Assembly (NCBI GenBank): GCA_012932865.1
Contig: SAXG01000001.1
Location: 1,725,693 to 1,789,692, forward strand
Direction: 5' to 3'
DNA length: 64,000 nucleotides
Source: Amylostereum areolatum
Lineage: Eukaryota; Basidiomycota; Agaricomycetes; Russulales; Stereaceae
Both the position numbers and the translations under genes were made by a program. The first letter of the stretch is position 1; each line of letters begins with the position of its first letter. This document shows positions 20,020 to 32,839 of this stretch, piece after piece. The notes beneath the pieces were generated by a model that saw only the letters and a list, made by a program, of their open reading frames with translations, had not been told where the DNA came from and ran no database searches.

Positions 20020-21001
20020 TTATCTACGGAGTTGCCTCTTTACATCCTCCCGGGAAACTGCATAGCTACACACTATAGTGAGCCAAACTATTACACTGAG
20101 GTTTGAAGGAACGCACCCTTCACTACCCCAAAGACTTAGCAATCCGATCGAGACGGCAGAAATCGTCCGTCTATCCCATCGTGGACGGTCCCAGTTGGCA
20201 TACGCAAAGTAACTGACCGTGCCGAGGACACCAACATTGACTGCATCAAGAACCGTTAAAAGAAAGGCTCGAGCGAGGAATGAGAAAACACAACGTACCA
20301 AGACCAACTAGGCCACCCCACAAATCCGGGCGAAGAACGTGCTCCTGCGCATATCTATACACCAACGATCCCTTCTCTTTCGCTTTACGAGCCTCATTCT
20401 GGCCGGCAGCCGTCTTCAGATAGGCTTCCGCGACATAATCCTCGGTACCGATGATGGCAAGCGCACCCACGACAGTCGAAGCAATGAGCGTCGGGTCACG
20501 CCGGAAGCGAGGCTGGGTATAAAGTGCATACGCTCCACTGGCGAGCAGCCCGATGTTGACTGCGACGAATTAGCAGTGGTGAGATGAGGAATTAAAGGTA
20601 TTTGACGCACCAACACCGACAAGACCTCCCACCACAGACGGCCTGAGAACGGTATTCTTCAGCTTCCCCCATAAAGAAGTAGCTTCCGAATCGACGGCGG
20701 CTACGTCTTTCTTGACCCGAGATTCGTCGGGATCAGAGTGACCGCTGGTAGACAGAGCAGAACTGTTGTGCGCAAACTCGGAGGTCACAGTGGCGGGATG
20801 TTCCTTGAAGTCTGCTGAGACAATATTGACCTTGGAGGTCTCGTCCGCTACGTCCGGATGAGTCGACGGAGCTGTATTGAGAAGCGAGGGGTCTGGTTGA
20901 GGCTGAAGCGGAGTTAGCAGCACACTAGTTGCCGTAAGGGTTCTATTTACCTGTTCAGAAACAGGAGGCGCGTTGTGGGCGGCGACAGAGGCATAGGACA
21001 T
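20020..21001 (-). CDS. OM14-like mitochondrial outer membrane protein
   Basis: Five exons; start ATG at 21001 (MSYASVAAHNAPP). Exons are 20951-21001, 20611-20902, 20299-20559, about 20117-20240 and a short last exon. After a soluble, Ser/Thr-rich N-terminus come two homologous halves, RPSVVGGLVGV-VNIGLLASGAY and RPDLWGGLVGL-VNVGVLGTVSY. Each holds hydrophobic stretches fit for membrane helices, separated by charged AEAYLKTAAGQNEARKAKEK. The layout matches fungal OM14 C-terminal domain proteins; yeast OM14 acts as an outer-membrane receptor for ribosome-associated import, a role only inferred here. The last intron decides between two endings a few codons apart (TAG at 20024 or TAA at 20020). 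Confidence 0.75.
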
Positions 21002-21286
21002 GACTGGAGATGAGGGCGAAAAGGAAGGTGTCAAAGAGGGACGACAAGAAACTGGCGGCGAGGGTTGAAATAAGTAGAAGTGTGGCAGTCACTGACATCA
21101 TCGGTGAACGACGTCACCGTGGGGTCAGCGCATCCTGAAGCTACTTCTGGATCTAGATCCACTAGAAAAAATGCATTATATGTAACATCTACGATAAACA
21201 GATGAACGGTGGGTATAAAAGCCTACAAATGAATGCGTTCCAATCCTGGAGAAAGCGCGGTGCGTACAGCGAAAAGTGTGAAACGA

Positions 21287-24200
21287 TCAAAACACGTCCA
21301 TCGAATGAGGACAGTCGACAGCAAGGTGCCCATAGGTTTCGCAGTCACCACAATACAGCTCAGACGATGTCGACGAACTCGCTGCTGAGCTAGGCATCGA
21401 GTCACCTTTTAGAACGTCGCAGGTAAAGATGTCGTGGCCAGGTTGCTCGCAGATCTCACAGATATCGGCTCGAACACCAAGGCGATCATCGTCAGTTTGA
21501 GATACCACGGTGTCCGCCGTACGGTTCACGTCCAAGGCGCCCTTTGAGAGTTTTCTCTGGGTCCGAGATATTTTCTCCTTTAAACGTTCTACTTCTTGCT
21601 CAAGCTCGTCCTATGCAACTTGATCAGTGATCAGTTCCCCAACGACGAAGTCACCCAGCTCCACGCACCTCGCGGTATATCTAGCAACCTCAGCAATCAG
21701 TATTTTTCATGGGGAAGTAGCATAGCTCCTCACCTTGGATTCGATCAAACCTTCCAGCTCACTGACCTCTTTGTTGAGCTGAATTCCACGCGCCGTCAGC
21801 TTTGTCCCCCAGAGGAAAAGTGTGACTCACATCATGGATTGTTCTTGCCGCCTTCATTTCTACCTCAGATTGCCTCTTGCGCAGCTGTTCGAGCTCCATC
21901 TGGATCCCGAGCCTTAAATGTAGTAAATGAAAGGGCAAGGTACTATACACACCTCATGTTTGAGTTTGAGATCTTGAATCGTCTGAACAGTAACCTGATC
22001 TCCATCCGTAGCGACCATATCGACGCTGAGATGCTGCTCCTCCCGCAGTAGACTATTCTCAACATTGTCTTCCAAGACTTTCATGTCCTAAGATTATTAT
22101 TAGAAATTGTGCCATTAAACGAGACAATGAAATGCTGACTTCGCGCAGCTGCTCTGTTTCGGACAGGAGGAGCTTGTTCTCAGATTCGAGAAGCTTGTTC
22201 TGTTGACACAAAGTTGTAATCTCTTTCTGGAGCTCTTGAATGATATGTCTGAGAAGGACGTCAATGTACAGAGGACGATGGATCCAACAAATGAAGACGG
22301 ACTTTAGTCCCGCGATCTCTTCGCGTAAAGTAGCAGATTCGGAACGTGTCGACGATGAACTCATGTGCAATGTCTCAGAAATCGATACATCGCGATTGGA
22401 TTTTTTCCTCGCCATATCCAGATCTGCCATCGCTAGCTGCAGCCGCCCCTCCAGCTAAACGGGATGATTGTTAATACATGTAACAGGTTGCCTCAAACAG
22501 ACGGGTACCTCTGTATTCTCCAATGATAGGCGTTCGACCATATTTTGAAGATCGTCTTGAGACATTGAATCATCTGGGCCCTTTGGCCGAGTAACTGAAC
22601 TTTCTGACTTGTGAGGAGTAGCGTTGGCGACATGGCCCTCCAAATTCTGCAGGGGCGTCTAAGTCCAGTTGTCCTGCTAGGAGAAGAAAAACACGTACGA
22701 CGATTTCAGCGCGCAACCCCTCTATCTCTGCCTGGGCATTTTCCAATGCAACCGTGCTTTCTCGGAAGCCCTCTTCAATTTCTTCGATTCGCGCCCGAGC
22801 CGTGGCTTCAGATTTCATAACACGTTCGACCTCTTTCTCCTTGTCGGATAGCTGTTTCCGTAGGCCGTCTTCCTTCTCCTTGTACCGCTTGAGTTTCTCC
22901 TCTATGACAAGCTCTTCTCGATCGGCCACTGCGCGGGCTTCCTCAAGCATGTCTTCTTGGGCAATGGCTTTCTTTTGAAGATGTGCGATCTGATCACGAA
23001 GTGACTCATTCTCGATCTCGGCCGCAGAAGAAAGCATGCGTGCTTTCGACGCCGGTGAGGAAGGCTCTGCTTGTATGCGAAGCTTCTCTTGCAAGGAGCT
23101 GATTTCGTCTTCTAGCCCATATCGTCTTGAGTCCGCTTCGCTCAAACGCTCTTCGTACAAGGCGATGGTTTCCTGTATGTCGATCAGCTCATATGAAGGA
23201 TGATAAAGCGTGGATTAAATCGTACCTGGCCAGCCTCGCGTAGAGCGTCGACTTGACCACCCAGCTCCTTTCTCTCCTCTTCCAGCTCCGCATGTAGGCC
23301 TTGTAAACGTGCCTCCAGAACGGCAATCTCCGCGTCTTTGGTTTTGAGAATAGCATCTCGCTTGAGCCCTTCGCCCTCCTGCAGCTCGATAGACTCCTGG
23401 AGCACCTTCACAGTCTCCTCGCTTTTATCAAGCTTAGCCTGGATATCACGAGCAAAAAGTGCACCCTCTGTACGAGCCGTCGCCGCATCCGACATTGCCT
23501 CTGACAATTGTGTTTCGATGCTTTCAATCTTGATATCGCGTTCATGAAGAGACTTCTCGATAGATTTGACGGAGGCCTCCAGCTCCGCCGCACGAGCCAA
23601 AGCACGATCTCTGTCTTCTCTTAGCCCGTCTGAGCGGCGCGAGTTCTCTAACTCTTCTCCTTGGAACGAATTGACGAGTACTTGCAGCCTTTGATTCTCG
23701 AATTCTAGCTCTGTGAGCTGAGACTGAACTGGAGAAGTGCCACCTATTACGTAGAGGGGGGCTCAATATATGGATAAGAGGTCATCAATTCGTGGGACAA
23801 ACCTTCGTGCGGAGATATACTGGTCCTCAGATCGACAATCATTCCTTGTATCGCATGCCCGTTCAACTCGATGTCAAGTGCCGCCGAGGGTTCATCTGGG
23901 AATGCCCCTCCAATATTGATATCGTCGAAGGTCATCGGTTCTGCGTGACGGGAAGCAGATGCAGGCGATGAAGGAGGAGGCATGGCGATGGCACTGGGAA
24001 TTCGCCCGCGCGGCGTAAGCATTGTCGGACGACTCTTTGTGGGTGTCGTTGATGGCAGACCGATGCCAAGGCCATTCAAGCGGTTTCCATTTGGAGGTTT
24101 CGGTGTCTTTGCAGAAGGAGATGATGACGCAGATGTCGGTATAGTGCCCATAGAGCGGGTAGGACTGTTAGTAGAGAATTGGCGGGTTGTTGGACTCGCT

Positions 24201-25318
24201 GAAGTAAGTGATCCGCTGCGAGACAGATTTCCGAAACCGTTGGATGCATCTGGCGTGAACGACGCCGGCCCTTTTCCTGTTACAGGCCCTGTCTTCGCGC
24301 GCGTCCGTGCTGAAGGAGTTCGTTGAGTCATACGACTGGAAGAAGACGCGGGAGTAACACGTCCACTAGAAGCGCCTGCTCCGTATGGTGTCCTTCGCCC
24401 AACTGAACTGGAAGGAGTGACACGACCGGATAGTGAGGGTGTTACTCGCCCTCGCGAGGATGCCACAGACGATGGTCTTGAGATAGCTCCTGTGCCGACA
24501 GTTGGAGCAGATAGTTTCGAGGTGGCCACGAATACGCCGCATTTTGGGGGACATCTGAAGTAATGGTAGCTAAAAGTCCAGTCGAGAAAAGTTTGGGTGA
24601 GCAAACCGATCTGCATGAAAAAATGGCAAGCCCAGGAAGTGAGACAGGCATAAGAAGAAATGGGAAGCGCGAACAACCGTCCACGCTTGAAAAGACTGGC
24701 ATAAGGAAGTACTCACCCGTCCACGGCACCGTCATTTTTTCCTTTCCCAGCAAATCCACCACTCAGTTCTACCCCTGCCCACACCCCTGCCTTCCCTTCT
24801 ATGGCACCTACATATCGCAAGGTCCCTTCGAATCCCAAGCTTTCGATTCTGACATTGTCGCCAACTTCAAACGGGCCGTCCAAGCGACTAGAGCTTCTGG
24901 TGAATATATCTGACTGACGACTGGCTGGACGGGCAGACGGTGTCCTGGCGCGAGCAGTAGAATATCGGGGTGCTGCTGGTGTTGACCCCGCATTCGACGA
25001 TGAAGAGGCTACGGAGGGAGGTCTGCCGGTGACAGACCTACGCCCTGATTGGGCAAGGAAGGTCTTGGAATCTGGCGATAGGGACACGCCAGTAAAGTCG
25101 CTGACACGTCCGGCTGGCGCACGGTGTTGAGCGGGATCGTTGGCCTTGACAGCATCCTGAAAGGCACGCGACATTGCGACATTATTATCTGGCCCGGGGT
25201 GGGCAGAGTGTTGGGAGGCAGAAGAGGTGGAACGGAGGCGGCCTGGGGTAGGAATGCCGCTCATCTTGCCAGGAGCGGGTATCCCAGAGGCTCTCGGTTT
25301 TCCTGGGGTAACGGACAT
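21287..25318 (-). CDS. CLIP-170-type microtubule plus-end protein
   Basis: Large multi-exon gene. The start at 25318 gives a basic Ser/Pro-rich N-terminus, then one CAP-Gly domain (GDNVRIESLGFEGTLRYVG, signature GKNDG, continuing across an intron into YFRCPPKCGVF). A Ser/Thr/Pro-rich linker and about 700 residues of heptad-rich coiled coil follow (24 kb down to about 21.6 kb). The C-terminus has two zinc knuckles of the form C-x2-C-x4-H-x4-C (CEICEQPGHDIFTC and CGDCETYGHLAVDC) and ends MDVF. CAP-Gly plus coiled coil plus twin C-terminal knuckles is the CLIP-170/Tip1/Bik1 plan. The protein should track growing microtubule ends and link to dynein and polarity factors. Vertebrate CLIP-170 has two CAP-Gly domains; one, as here, is usual in fungi. 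Confidence 0.88.
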
Positions 25319-25613
25319 ATAGAAGAAGGGGGGTTGATAATGAGTGGTCTAGAGAGCGTGTATATCGGGTCGTCGTCTAGATGGCCCTCGCGATTCGGGG
25401 GAAGAACGTTGAATCACATAGAATATCCAGTGCACTCTCGAGTCTCGACGCTTGTTTCTCAAAACATGTCACGTGCGGGACGCGACGCGCCTTAGCTTGA
25501 CCCTGACTCGTACTTAGTTCCTCGCTGAATTCTGTGTGCACCTTTACGCCATCTCGTAGGCTAAGCACAGCGCTCAAGTGTTCCTGTTTTATTATTATAT
25601 CCCTATCAAAAGA

Positions 25614-27534
25614 TCACGACTGGACGTTATCCGTCTCCAAACTCGACCCCTCGCTGTCGCTCCCGTTTTCGTCATCCTCTGGAACTGCAGCCCAATCCGA
25701 TACCTCCAGTTTATCATTTCTGAATGTTTCTGGAGGCAAAATTAGCTAGTAGAGGGAACCAAATATAATATTAGCTCACCGCCAACTTCTACGTCATATC
25801 CCGCTTGTGTAAGACATCTGACCAGCTCAGCTTTGGCGCCGACTTTAGTGTTCGTCCCCAATATACTACCATCCAACCTAGCACTAGAGAACGGATCATT
25901 ATATCGGAGACATGGATGCAAGAGAGGACAAACCCGTCGGCAACAATGCAATGGTCTAACAGGATGCAGCCAACTATCTTCACGGACCGGCCGATGACGC
26001 AGTGCTTCCCGATTACTGAGCGCTTGATACTGGCACGGTCAGCCACCTGTGTAGAATCCCCAATCATCGAGTCGGAAGATATCTGTGATTTGGGATCGAT
26101 AAGTGAGCGATCCTTAGGATCGGTGGGTAAGACCCAGGTCGCTTGTCCCAGAAACTAGACGAAAAGACGACGTCAATCAGAGAATACACTGGTAAAAGAG
26201 ACCCTATACTTTTCGATTTAGCTCAAGGAATCCCACAAGTGTGTTTGCTCGCCCGATGAAGCCGTCCTCGTGGATCACAACTCCCACACGTAAACTCAAA
26301 TTGGGCGGATCCTCGCTGTTGGCTTCGATGGGGGAAGACGGCATGGAGAGTGAGGCAGCTCTTTGAGATGGGGAGTCGGATGGACTACCGGTTTCGAGGT
26401 ACTTGACCTTGGTCGGACCGCTAAACAATGTCGAGTGTCTGAGCGCCAGGGTCTGGACAGAATGGTTGGATGTGTGTTTGAAGACTATTCTTCCGTGTCA
26501 GTAAAACAGACAGAAAAGTGTTCGCCTGAGAGCACACCTCGGCCATACTTTTGCTGTTTAGCCCGCTGATATTGTAGCTTGCATAGCCAAGGAATGAACT
26601 CTTCTCGGAAGGACTCAAAATTGGATTTCAGGTGGAGAACATCCAAGACGGCACGCTTGCAGACGTATACATGAGAGTCTTGGTATTTTGATGATACAGT
26701 CGTTCTTGGATATCTGTAGTCGCACATGAGTATCAACACTTCTACATTGATTAAGAATTTCACACTTTGCAAAAAGAGACATTCGTAGTTCGAAGTCCTC
26801 GTTGTTGCGATCAATATCGTCTGCCGAGTCTACGTGAAGTAGCGTTCCAGAAGTATTGTCCCATATGATTGGCATTGTAGATCCAGCGCCAGGTCCCCAT
26901 TCCTCTGGCACAACGCCCTTGTCGGAACGTTGGGCGCTAAACCAGCAAGAGGTGACGATTGCACCGTCGAGATCTGTCTCCACGCGAAGTTTGTTAAGCA
27001 TTGAGGTCAGATTAAGACTCGGTGGAGGGATGAAGTCGCAAGGGAGAAGGACGAAATCCTTTTGGATGCGATTGGAAACCTGTCTGAGCACGGTACATGT
27101 TCCGGATGAGAGATCCTCGGATTCGTCGTAGGACTGTACATCGACGCGAAGGGATGGATATGAGGACGAAGATGTTCCAGAATGTATATGGTGGGAGATG
27201 CTCGGGCGGTGGGAAGATGGACAGATGAGAAGGACATCTGGAACATGAGTAGGTCAAGGACAGACGCGAAGCAAGATACATATCGTACCGATAATGCCCG
27301 ACTGCTCAAGCCAGGTAAGAGGATAGTCTATCATGGGGCGATTCCCGACGGGAAGTAGGGCCTTTGGGGAAGGTGCATCGCCGTTGTCACTAGTGAGGGG
27401 AAACAATCTGCGAGAGGCTGAGCGCCGCAAGAAAGCGTAAGCAATGGCACGACGCACTGGTTTCCGATCCCAGCAAGAACGACAGCAACAAATTCGCGTG
27501 AGAGAAGGTTTGAAGACGTCGATTCAAACTCCAT
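25614..27534 (-). CDS. GCD1: eIF2B gamma subunit (guanine nucleotide exchange factor)
   Basis: Start ATG 27534 (MEFESTSSNLLSREFVAVVLAG). The N-terminal nucleotidyl-transferase-like fold shows VVLAGIGN, then after a small intron LTSDNGDAPSPKALLPVGNR and MIDYPLTWLEQSGI. The middle has GAIVTSCWFS. The C-terminus carries hexapeptide repeats of a left-handed beta helix (DSMIGDSTQVADRASIKRSV, IGKHCVIGRSVKIVGCIL). It ends in an acidic tail, stop at 25614. eIF2B gamma pairs with epsilon in the complex that recharges eIF2 with GTP and senses its phosphorylation. It shares a 181-bp divergent promoter region with the kinase at 27716. Several short introns are needed. Confidence 0.88.
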
Positions 27535-27715
27535 GGTGGCTGTGATGGAAGTCCTGAGGCAGAGGCGGTGGTCAAAGTGACCGTCAAACAGCCTCGATTA
27601 TTTCGAAGGATGACTCGCGGTAACCCCCAAATTGGGGTTAGGAGTGGTGCTCTCTATTCCACACAGACTGCCGATCCGATCCAATGTCCATGCACGCCGC
27701 CAGCTGAGCCAAAAT

Positions 27716-30616
27716 ATGGCCCAGCAGCCCTCTGTCCACCAGCTCTACAAACGCCTTCAAACTGTCGGGAAAGGATCCTACGGCTCCGTCCACAAAGGCA
27801 TTGAGATCTCCACCGGGAATGTCGTTGCTCTCAAGATCATCAACCTAGACGATGACGAGGTCGACGGGATCCAGCACGAGGTCGCTCTCCTCTCCCAACT
27901 TCGCGACGCACCAAACATCACAAAGTACTTCGGTTCCTACCTTGATGGCCCTCGTCTTTGGATTGTCATGGAATTTGCACAGGGCGGTAGCGTGTATCAA
28001 CTCATGAAATCATCTCCCGGAAACATCCTCGAGGAGAGGTTCGTCGTCATCCTCGTCCGCGAGGTCCTCGCTGGCCTCAACTACCTCCATAAATCTGGCG
28101 TCATCCATCGTGACATCAAATCTGCCAACGTTCTCGTCACCGCAACTGGAAAGGTCATGATCTGCGACTTCGGCGTGTCGGCACTCCTCGCGACCAATGC
28201 TAGCAAACGCAATACTTTCATCGGCACCCTTAATTGGATGGCTCCAGAGGTTGTTCAAGCTGTTCCAAATTATGATACTAAGGCCGACATATGGAGTCTG
28301 GGTATTATGATCTACGAGATGGTAAAGGGTAGTCCGCCTCATTCAAACGTCAGTCAAGAGCGTGTACTGCAACTCATTCCTCGGGCAAAGCCACCGCGCC
28401 TCATCGAAGGCGAAGGTAGCAAGGATCTTCGAGACTTTATCCCGCTCTGTCTCACAGAAAAGCCCGGAGACGTGCGTGATGATCTTTTCTCCTAGTGGAT
28501 CTCTTCACAATCTGTCATCAGCGCCTCCCCGCAGAAGAACTGCTCAAGACTAAGTGGATCAAGGCGGCATCAAAAACTCCCGTGACCGTTCTCAAGGACC
28601 TGCTACTTCACTATGAGACCTGGGTCAAAACCAATGGAGATGCGTCCGATCTTTCAGAACCTTTGCCGTGGGAGAAGGATGAAGAAAATGAGTGAGTGCT
28701 TTGTCAAATCATGACCCCTTTTTTCTTGCTGAAGCTTCACAGTCTTCAGTTCGGCGGAGATGAAGAAAATCCTTGGGAATTTGACACTGTCCGCGGACGC
28801 TCATTCGGCGGTTCAACTTCCCTCATTCCCTCAGATACAGACGAGCCCGAGGGTTTATCATTCTCAACTGTCCGACCTCCACCATCCAAACTCCCCAGCT
28901 CCTTGCGCCTTCTGTTTGACAGCGACCCTGCCGCGGTTCCAGACCCTTTTCGAATTCCGGGCTTTGGTGGTAACGCTCCTAGAACCAATGGCGATTCAAC
29001 ATCCACTTCCCCCACACCACCTTTTCTTCTACCGTCGTCAGTTTCGCCCTCTCCCGCGCGCGACCGCACAAGTCCTCGAAGAACAATTAGCCATGATCCT
29101 GATGAACCTAATCTCAGCAAAGCTACCTTCGCATTCCCAGCACGCGCGCCCTCTCGTGCCAAATCTCGTCTTGGGACGAGCTCGGAAGATGAGGGCCCTC
29201 TAGTTTCGTTGGCGTCATCCCCAGGTTACCAGTCTGCCAGTCCGCCAGTTTCGCGAGATCCTTCGCCTCCGGGAACGTTTGCAAACGGCCTCAATGAACT
29301 TCCAGCAAGATCAGGGCCTTCATATCGAGCCATTCGTTCCACGCGAGGCGTGCCCGACCTTGACATCCCTCCGCCGCCTTCCCCTTCCCCTTCTGACCTC
29401 AGTTCTGGCTCTGCAGCCTCAGGGTCTGAGCCCATATCCATCGCAGGTGGGATCTTAGCTAATACGGCGCGACGGTCTGCAACGCGAAATCGCTCCCAAG
29501 GCAGTGCAATAAGTGCTATATCCGGACGAGGAGATCGTAACTTCGCTTTTCCTCCCGATTTCCAATTTCCCGCTCCATCCTCAACGCCAGATTCAGCGGG
29601 GTCCAACGGGCCGTCCAGTTCAAGAACCATACGTGCTCATGATAGGACCTCTCCAACGCATGCTAGCGCATCGAGCGCATCGATCTCGTCCATAGGTGGT
29701 CATAATCCTACACATTCACTTGAGGTACCCTTATCAGCCCGCCGCTTACCGCTTCCTGGCGTGTCTGTGGCACCTCTTTCCATAGGCCGTTCTCGTTCTG
29801 CCACGCCATACTCCGAAGGGAGAAAACAAGAGACATCCGTTTCTGCCTCCCCGAATACAAGTACAGCGATTCTTCACAAGCCCAATTTAAACAGACTGGC
29901 ATCGGTAGCGGTGATGGAAACTACACAACCACTTGTTAACTCTCTCAAGCCTGGGCTAAGGCCTGGCCGAGGTAGAAGCGGCAGCTCTACAAGTGGCGTC
30001 AACGACCTTGTTGGCGTACCTGGTCTGAAAGACGTATTAAAGGTGACGATCTCCTCCATCCCGCATCCACAGACGTTTTCTCACCGTTTTTCCCAATTAG
30101 GTCCCATCGTTGTCGTCAGAACACCAGCTCGGCATGACAGATTTGCTTCCTCCGTCCCCGTCCGTATCCGCTACCAACATCAAACCCTATGTCCCCACTC
30201 CCAGTCACCTTGCATTGGATCATCATCTTGAACTAGTGCCCAGTACCACGTCAGGCTCAGCCACGAGTGTTGTTCCGCCTAGCTCAGGATCCCAGCTACC
30301 CTTGCCAGGGCTCGGTCTACATTCTCGCAATAATTCCTTAACCACGCCGTCCCCTCTATCTCGCGACAAGATTCCCGAAATTCGATCGCTAGACTTCGGC
30401 GCCATCATTGCATCACACGAAGAAACACACGCAGAACTAGGCCGGATTGTGGAGGACCTGGCCCAGTGGTTTTCGATTGCCGAAGCAGGTTTAACCAAAC
30501 TCCTCGAGAGTGCAGGTGAAGACCGGATAGAAGAAGAACAAGAAGAAATGAGCGGTTATGAAGAAGACACGGAGGTGGACCGGAGCCTTCGAGTGCTAGC
30601 ACTCACTTCCAGTTGA
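27716..30616 (+). CDS. GCK-III/Nak1-like Ser/Thr kinase (STE20 family)
   Basis: Four exons; introns at about 28471-28520, 28691-28753 and 30043-30100. The kinase domain fills the first 270 residues: G-loop GKGSYGSV (18-25), Lys40 in VALK, alpha-C Glu55, HRD at 131-133 with the STE20-type HRDIKSANVL, DFG at 151-153, and GTLNWMAPE. A linker with DLLLHYETWVKTNG follows, then a long Ser/Pro-rich disordered region. The C-terminal helix-forming segment (RSLDFGAIIASHEETHAELG) is probably a dimer or adaptor site. Short kinase domain at the N-terminus and long tail fit the Nak1/Kic1 group of the RAM/MOR polarity pathway. I chose ATG 27716 because the frame upstream is not kinase-like. Confidence 0.88.
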
Positions 30617-31064
30617 ATGACAAACTTACGAATATGTACTCCGTTCACCCTCCCATCCAGACCTGTACCGCGCTGTAACTATACATGGACGTTCGAGCTC
30701 AACGATGTCGTTTATTTTTCTGGCGCAAATAGAGTGTATTTGCCACCGCTTATGGAACATCCGTTGAGCTCAACGCAATTTGTGTTGACGTTGAGCCCCA
30801 CCGCCCCACAATGTGACGGAAGGTGACAGACCTGTGACTAAGCTGTGTTTGACCCGCGAAATCGCTGCATGAGCGTGACGGCGGATGGCAGGGCCGGGTC
30901 ACTCGGCAAAGCCCGCGTCACTTCGCATTTCTCGTTGAGACGCTCCATCTTTTCGTTATATGGGCTAAGCGCCCGCCAGCAAATACACTCTAATGTCTGG
31001 AGCCGATTTTCTACCTGCCCGCAAAGACGTGGTCACAAATGCATGAACCTTAGCGATTAGGTGT
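30617..31064. other. intergenic with dispersed repeat copy B
   Basis: 3' region of the kinase gene. It contains the dispersed repeat at 30870-30994 and no gene that I can see. Confidence 0.55.
30870..30994 (+). repeat. dispersed repeat, copy B
   Basis: Same order as copy A at 19789-19926: an inverted GTGACG...CGTCAC pair, then TCGTTGA, then TATGGGCTAAGCGCCCG and AAATACACTCTAA. Overall similarity is partial outside the last 40 bases. Confidence 0.5.
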
Positions 31065-31409
31065 CTATATGCGAAAAGCTGCTATGTATTCTCGAATACT
31101 GATTATGGTGCGCTCACCAGCATATGCATGGGGTACGCAATTAAGAACAGAAATGAGAGATTGCAAGATTAGGAAACTTGTCCCGCGAGACAATGCCTGG
31201 CTCCCTGTATCAGCAAGTCCCTGAAGCTCGTTGGCCAACCTATCCACGTCCTTCAGCACAATTAACCCCATGTTCGTAATCGCCTTTCCGAGCTCGCGCC
31301 CCGACGCGAACGGCTCGCCAATGATCTTATACAGCTCTTCGATAACTCTATACACCCAGGGCCCACAAAGTTCCCCAAACTCGTCGTTCTTGGGAACGGG
31401 TACTGCCAT
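31065..31409 (-). CDS. hypothetical protein fragment
   Basis: An open frame of 114 codons starting MAVPVPKNDEFGELCGPWVY and containing ELYKIIGEPFASGRELGKAI. Composition is protein-like and a small in-frame intron (GTGAGCG...ACATAG near 31083-31118) would change the C-terminus. A coding-like stretch upstream in the same frame (31410-31540, DPKIERDMFLSSLLKIYDVS) is separated by a TGA. I recognise no family. It may be a decayed gene or one with unresolved exons. Confidence 0.35.
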   Translation of the reverse strand: MAVPVPKNDEFGELCGPWVYRVIEELYKIIGEPFASGRELGKAITNMGLIVLKDVDRLANELQGLADTGSQALSRGTSFLILQSLISVLNCVPHAYAGERTIISIREYIAAFRI

Positions 31410-32025
31410 TGCTACAGTCCGTCATTGACTGGCGGTGATATCGCCTACAGAGACGTCGTAGATCTTGAGGAGAGAAGACAGAAACATATCCCTTTCGATC
31501 TTTGGGTCCTGAACTGGTGCGTCCGTCTTTGAGAGGTCATCCTGTCAACGCGTATATGTACGAGTCTTCCGGGCTTGGAGCTGGTGGGTGTGATCAGGCC
31601 AACGTGCGGGGAGCGTGTTTGGGAAAAGCCTGCCATACTTATACAACGAGCCTATGGTGAAGCTGAGAGGTACATATAGACATCTTGAAACTGTCACCAG
31701 GGTCAGTGAGTTCGCTGTGCTACAGCATTTCATACCAGAAGACCTCTGTGATGCTTGCTTGAAGCGATGGTGGCTGGATGAGTGTTTTTGCAAGGGTCGA
31801 TGTAGACGTCGCAGTGTATCTGATAGATAACATACAAGGTGCTGCTCTTACTAAGTATACATGGTGGGACGAGCGGCAGACGGCAGACGGTGACTGCAAT
31901 GGTATCATAAGTGCATTGTCACAGACACTTTGCCACACCATTATGGGACGTATCTCTTCAAGTATATGCTTCTCAGGGAGAAGGATCTAGCTCGCTCTCT
32001 AAGCAGACAAGAGCTAAAGCGCTGG
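31410..32025. other. intergenic, no clear gene
   Basis: Holds the coding-like stretch mentioned for 31065-31409, then nothing recognisable up to the APS kinase stop codon. Confidence 0.4.
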
Positions 32026-32839
32026 TCAAGTGCAGTATCCGTGCGAGATGAGGTATTCCATGATGATCTTCACTGCATCTGCGACGCCAACCTCGTCCGT
32101 CTTGACATGTATCTCCGGGTTTTCAGGCGCCTCGTAGGGTGCGGATATCCCGGTAAACTCTGAACAGACATATAAGCACCCACAGATATCGCGGAATAAA
32201 ATCCTCACCTTTGATCTCTCCCGCCCGCGCCTTCTTGTATAGCCCCTTCGGATCGCGCTGCTCGACCACCTCCAGCGGTGCATCGACGAACACCTCAACG
32301 AATCCCAGTCCCGCTTTGTCGTGTATCTCCCTGGCGAGATCGCGATCCGCACGGTACGGAGAAATGAACGCGGTGATCGCGACGCAAGACGCGTCCGCAA
32401 ACAATTTTGACACCTTCATTCGCCGTCGGTCGCCTGTTCCCTTCAAGACCAAAAAGGAGCGCACACACCTCGCCTATCCTGCGAATATTCTCATTACGAG
32501 ATTTTTCATCGAACCCGAGATCTTTGTTCAGGCCAAACCGGACATTGTCGCCGTCCAAACGGTAGCTGAATTTGTGGAGATGCAGAAGATGCTGCTCGAG
32601 AGCGCACGCGATCGTCGACTGGGAGACGTGGCTTCAGTCCACAAGCGCTGAGGAGAAGAAAAAAGTTTGATCTCACCTTTCCGCTCGCACTGAGGCCAGT
32701 TAACCAGATCGTAACCCCTTTTTGTTGCAAGAGCGTCGATCGCTCACCGGGATCGACGGATCCTGAAACGTACGTTCAATGCTGGTTGTACGGAAGGTAA
32801 AGGCCACGCACCTGGATGAAAAGTGATGTTGGTAGCCAT
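32026..32839 (-). CDS. MET14: adenylylsulfate (APS) kinase
   Basis: Five exons joined by GT-AG introns of about 50-60 nt, about 200 residues, the normal size. The protein begins [10 protein letters not shown], then [17 protein letters not shown] with the P-loop GLSASGKS at about 32-39. Next come [44 protein letters not shown] and [20 protein letters not shown], then [17 protein letters not shown]. It ends YLISHGYCT. The enzyme phosphorylates adenosine 5'-phosphosulfate to PAPS in sulfate assimilation, in the cytosol. All catalytic motifs are present. Neighbours on the same strand have unrelated functions. Confidence 0.95.
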
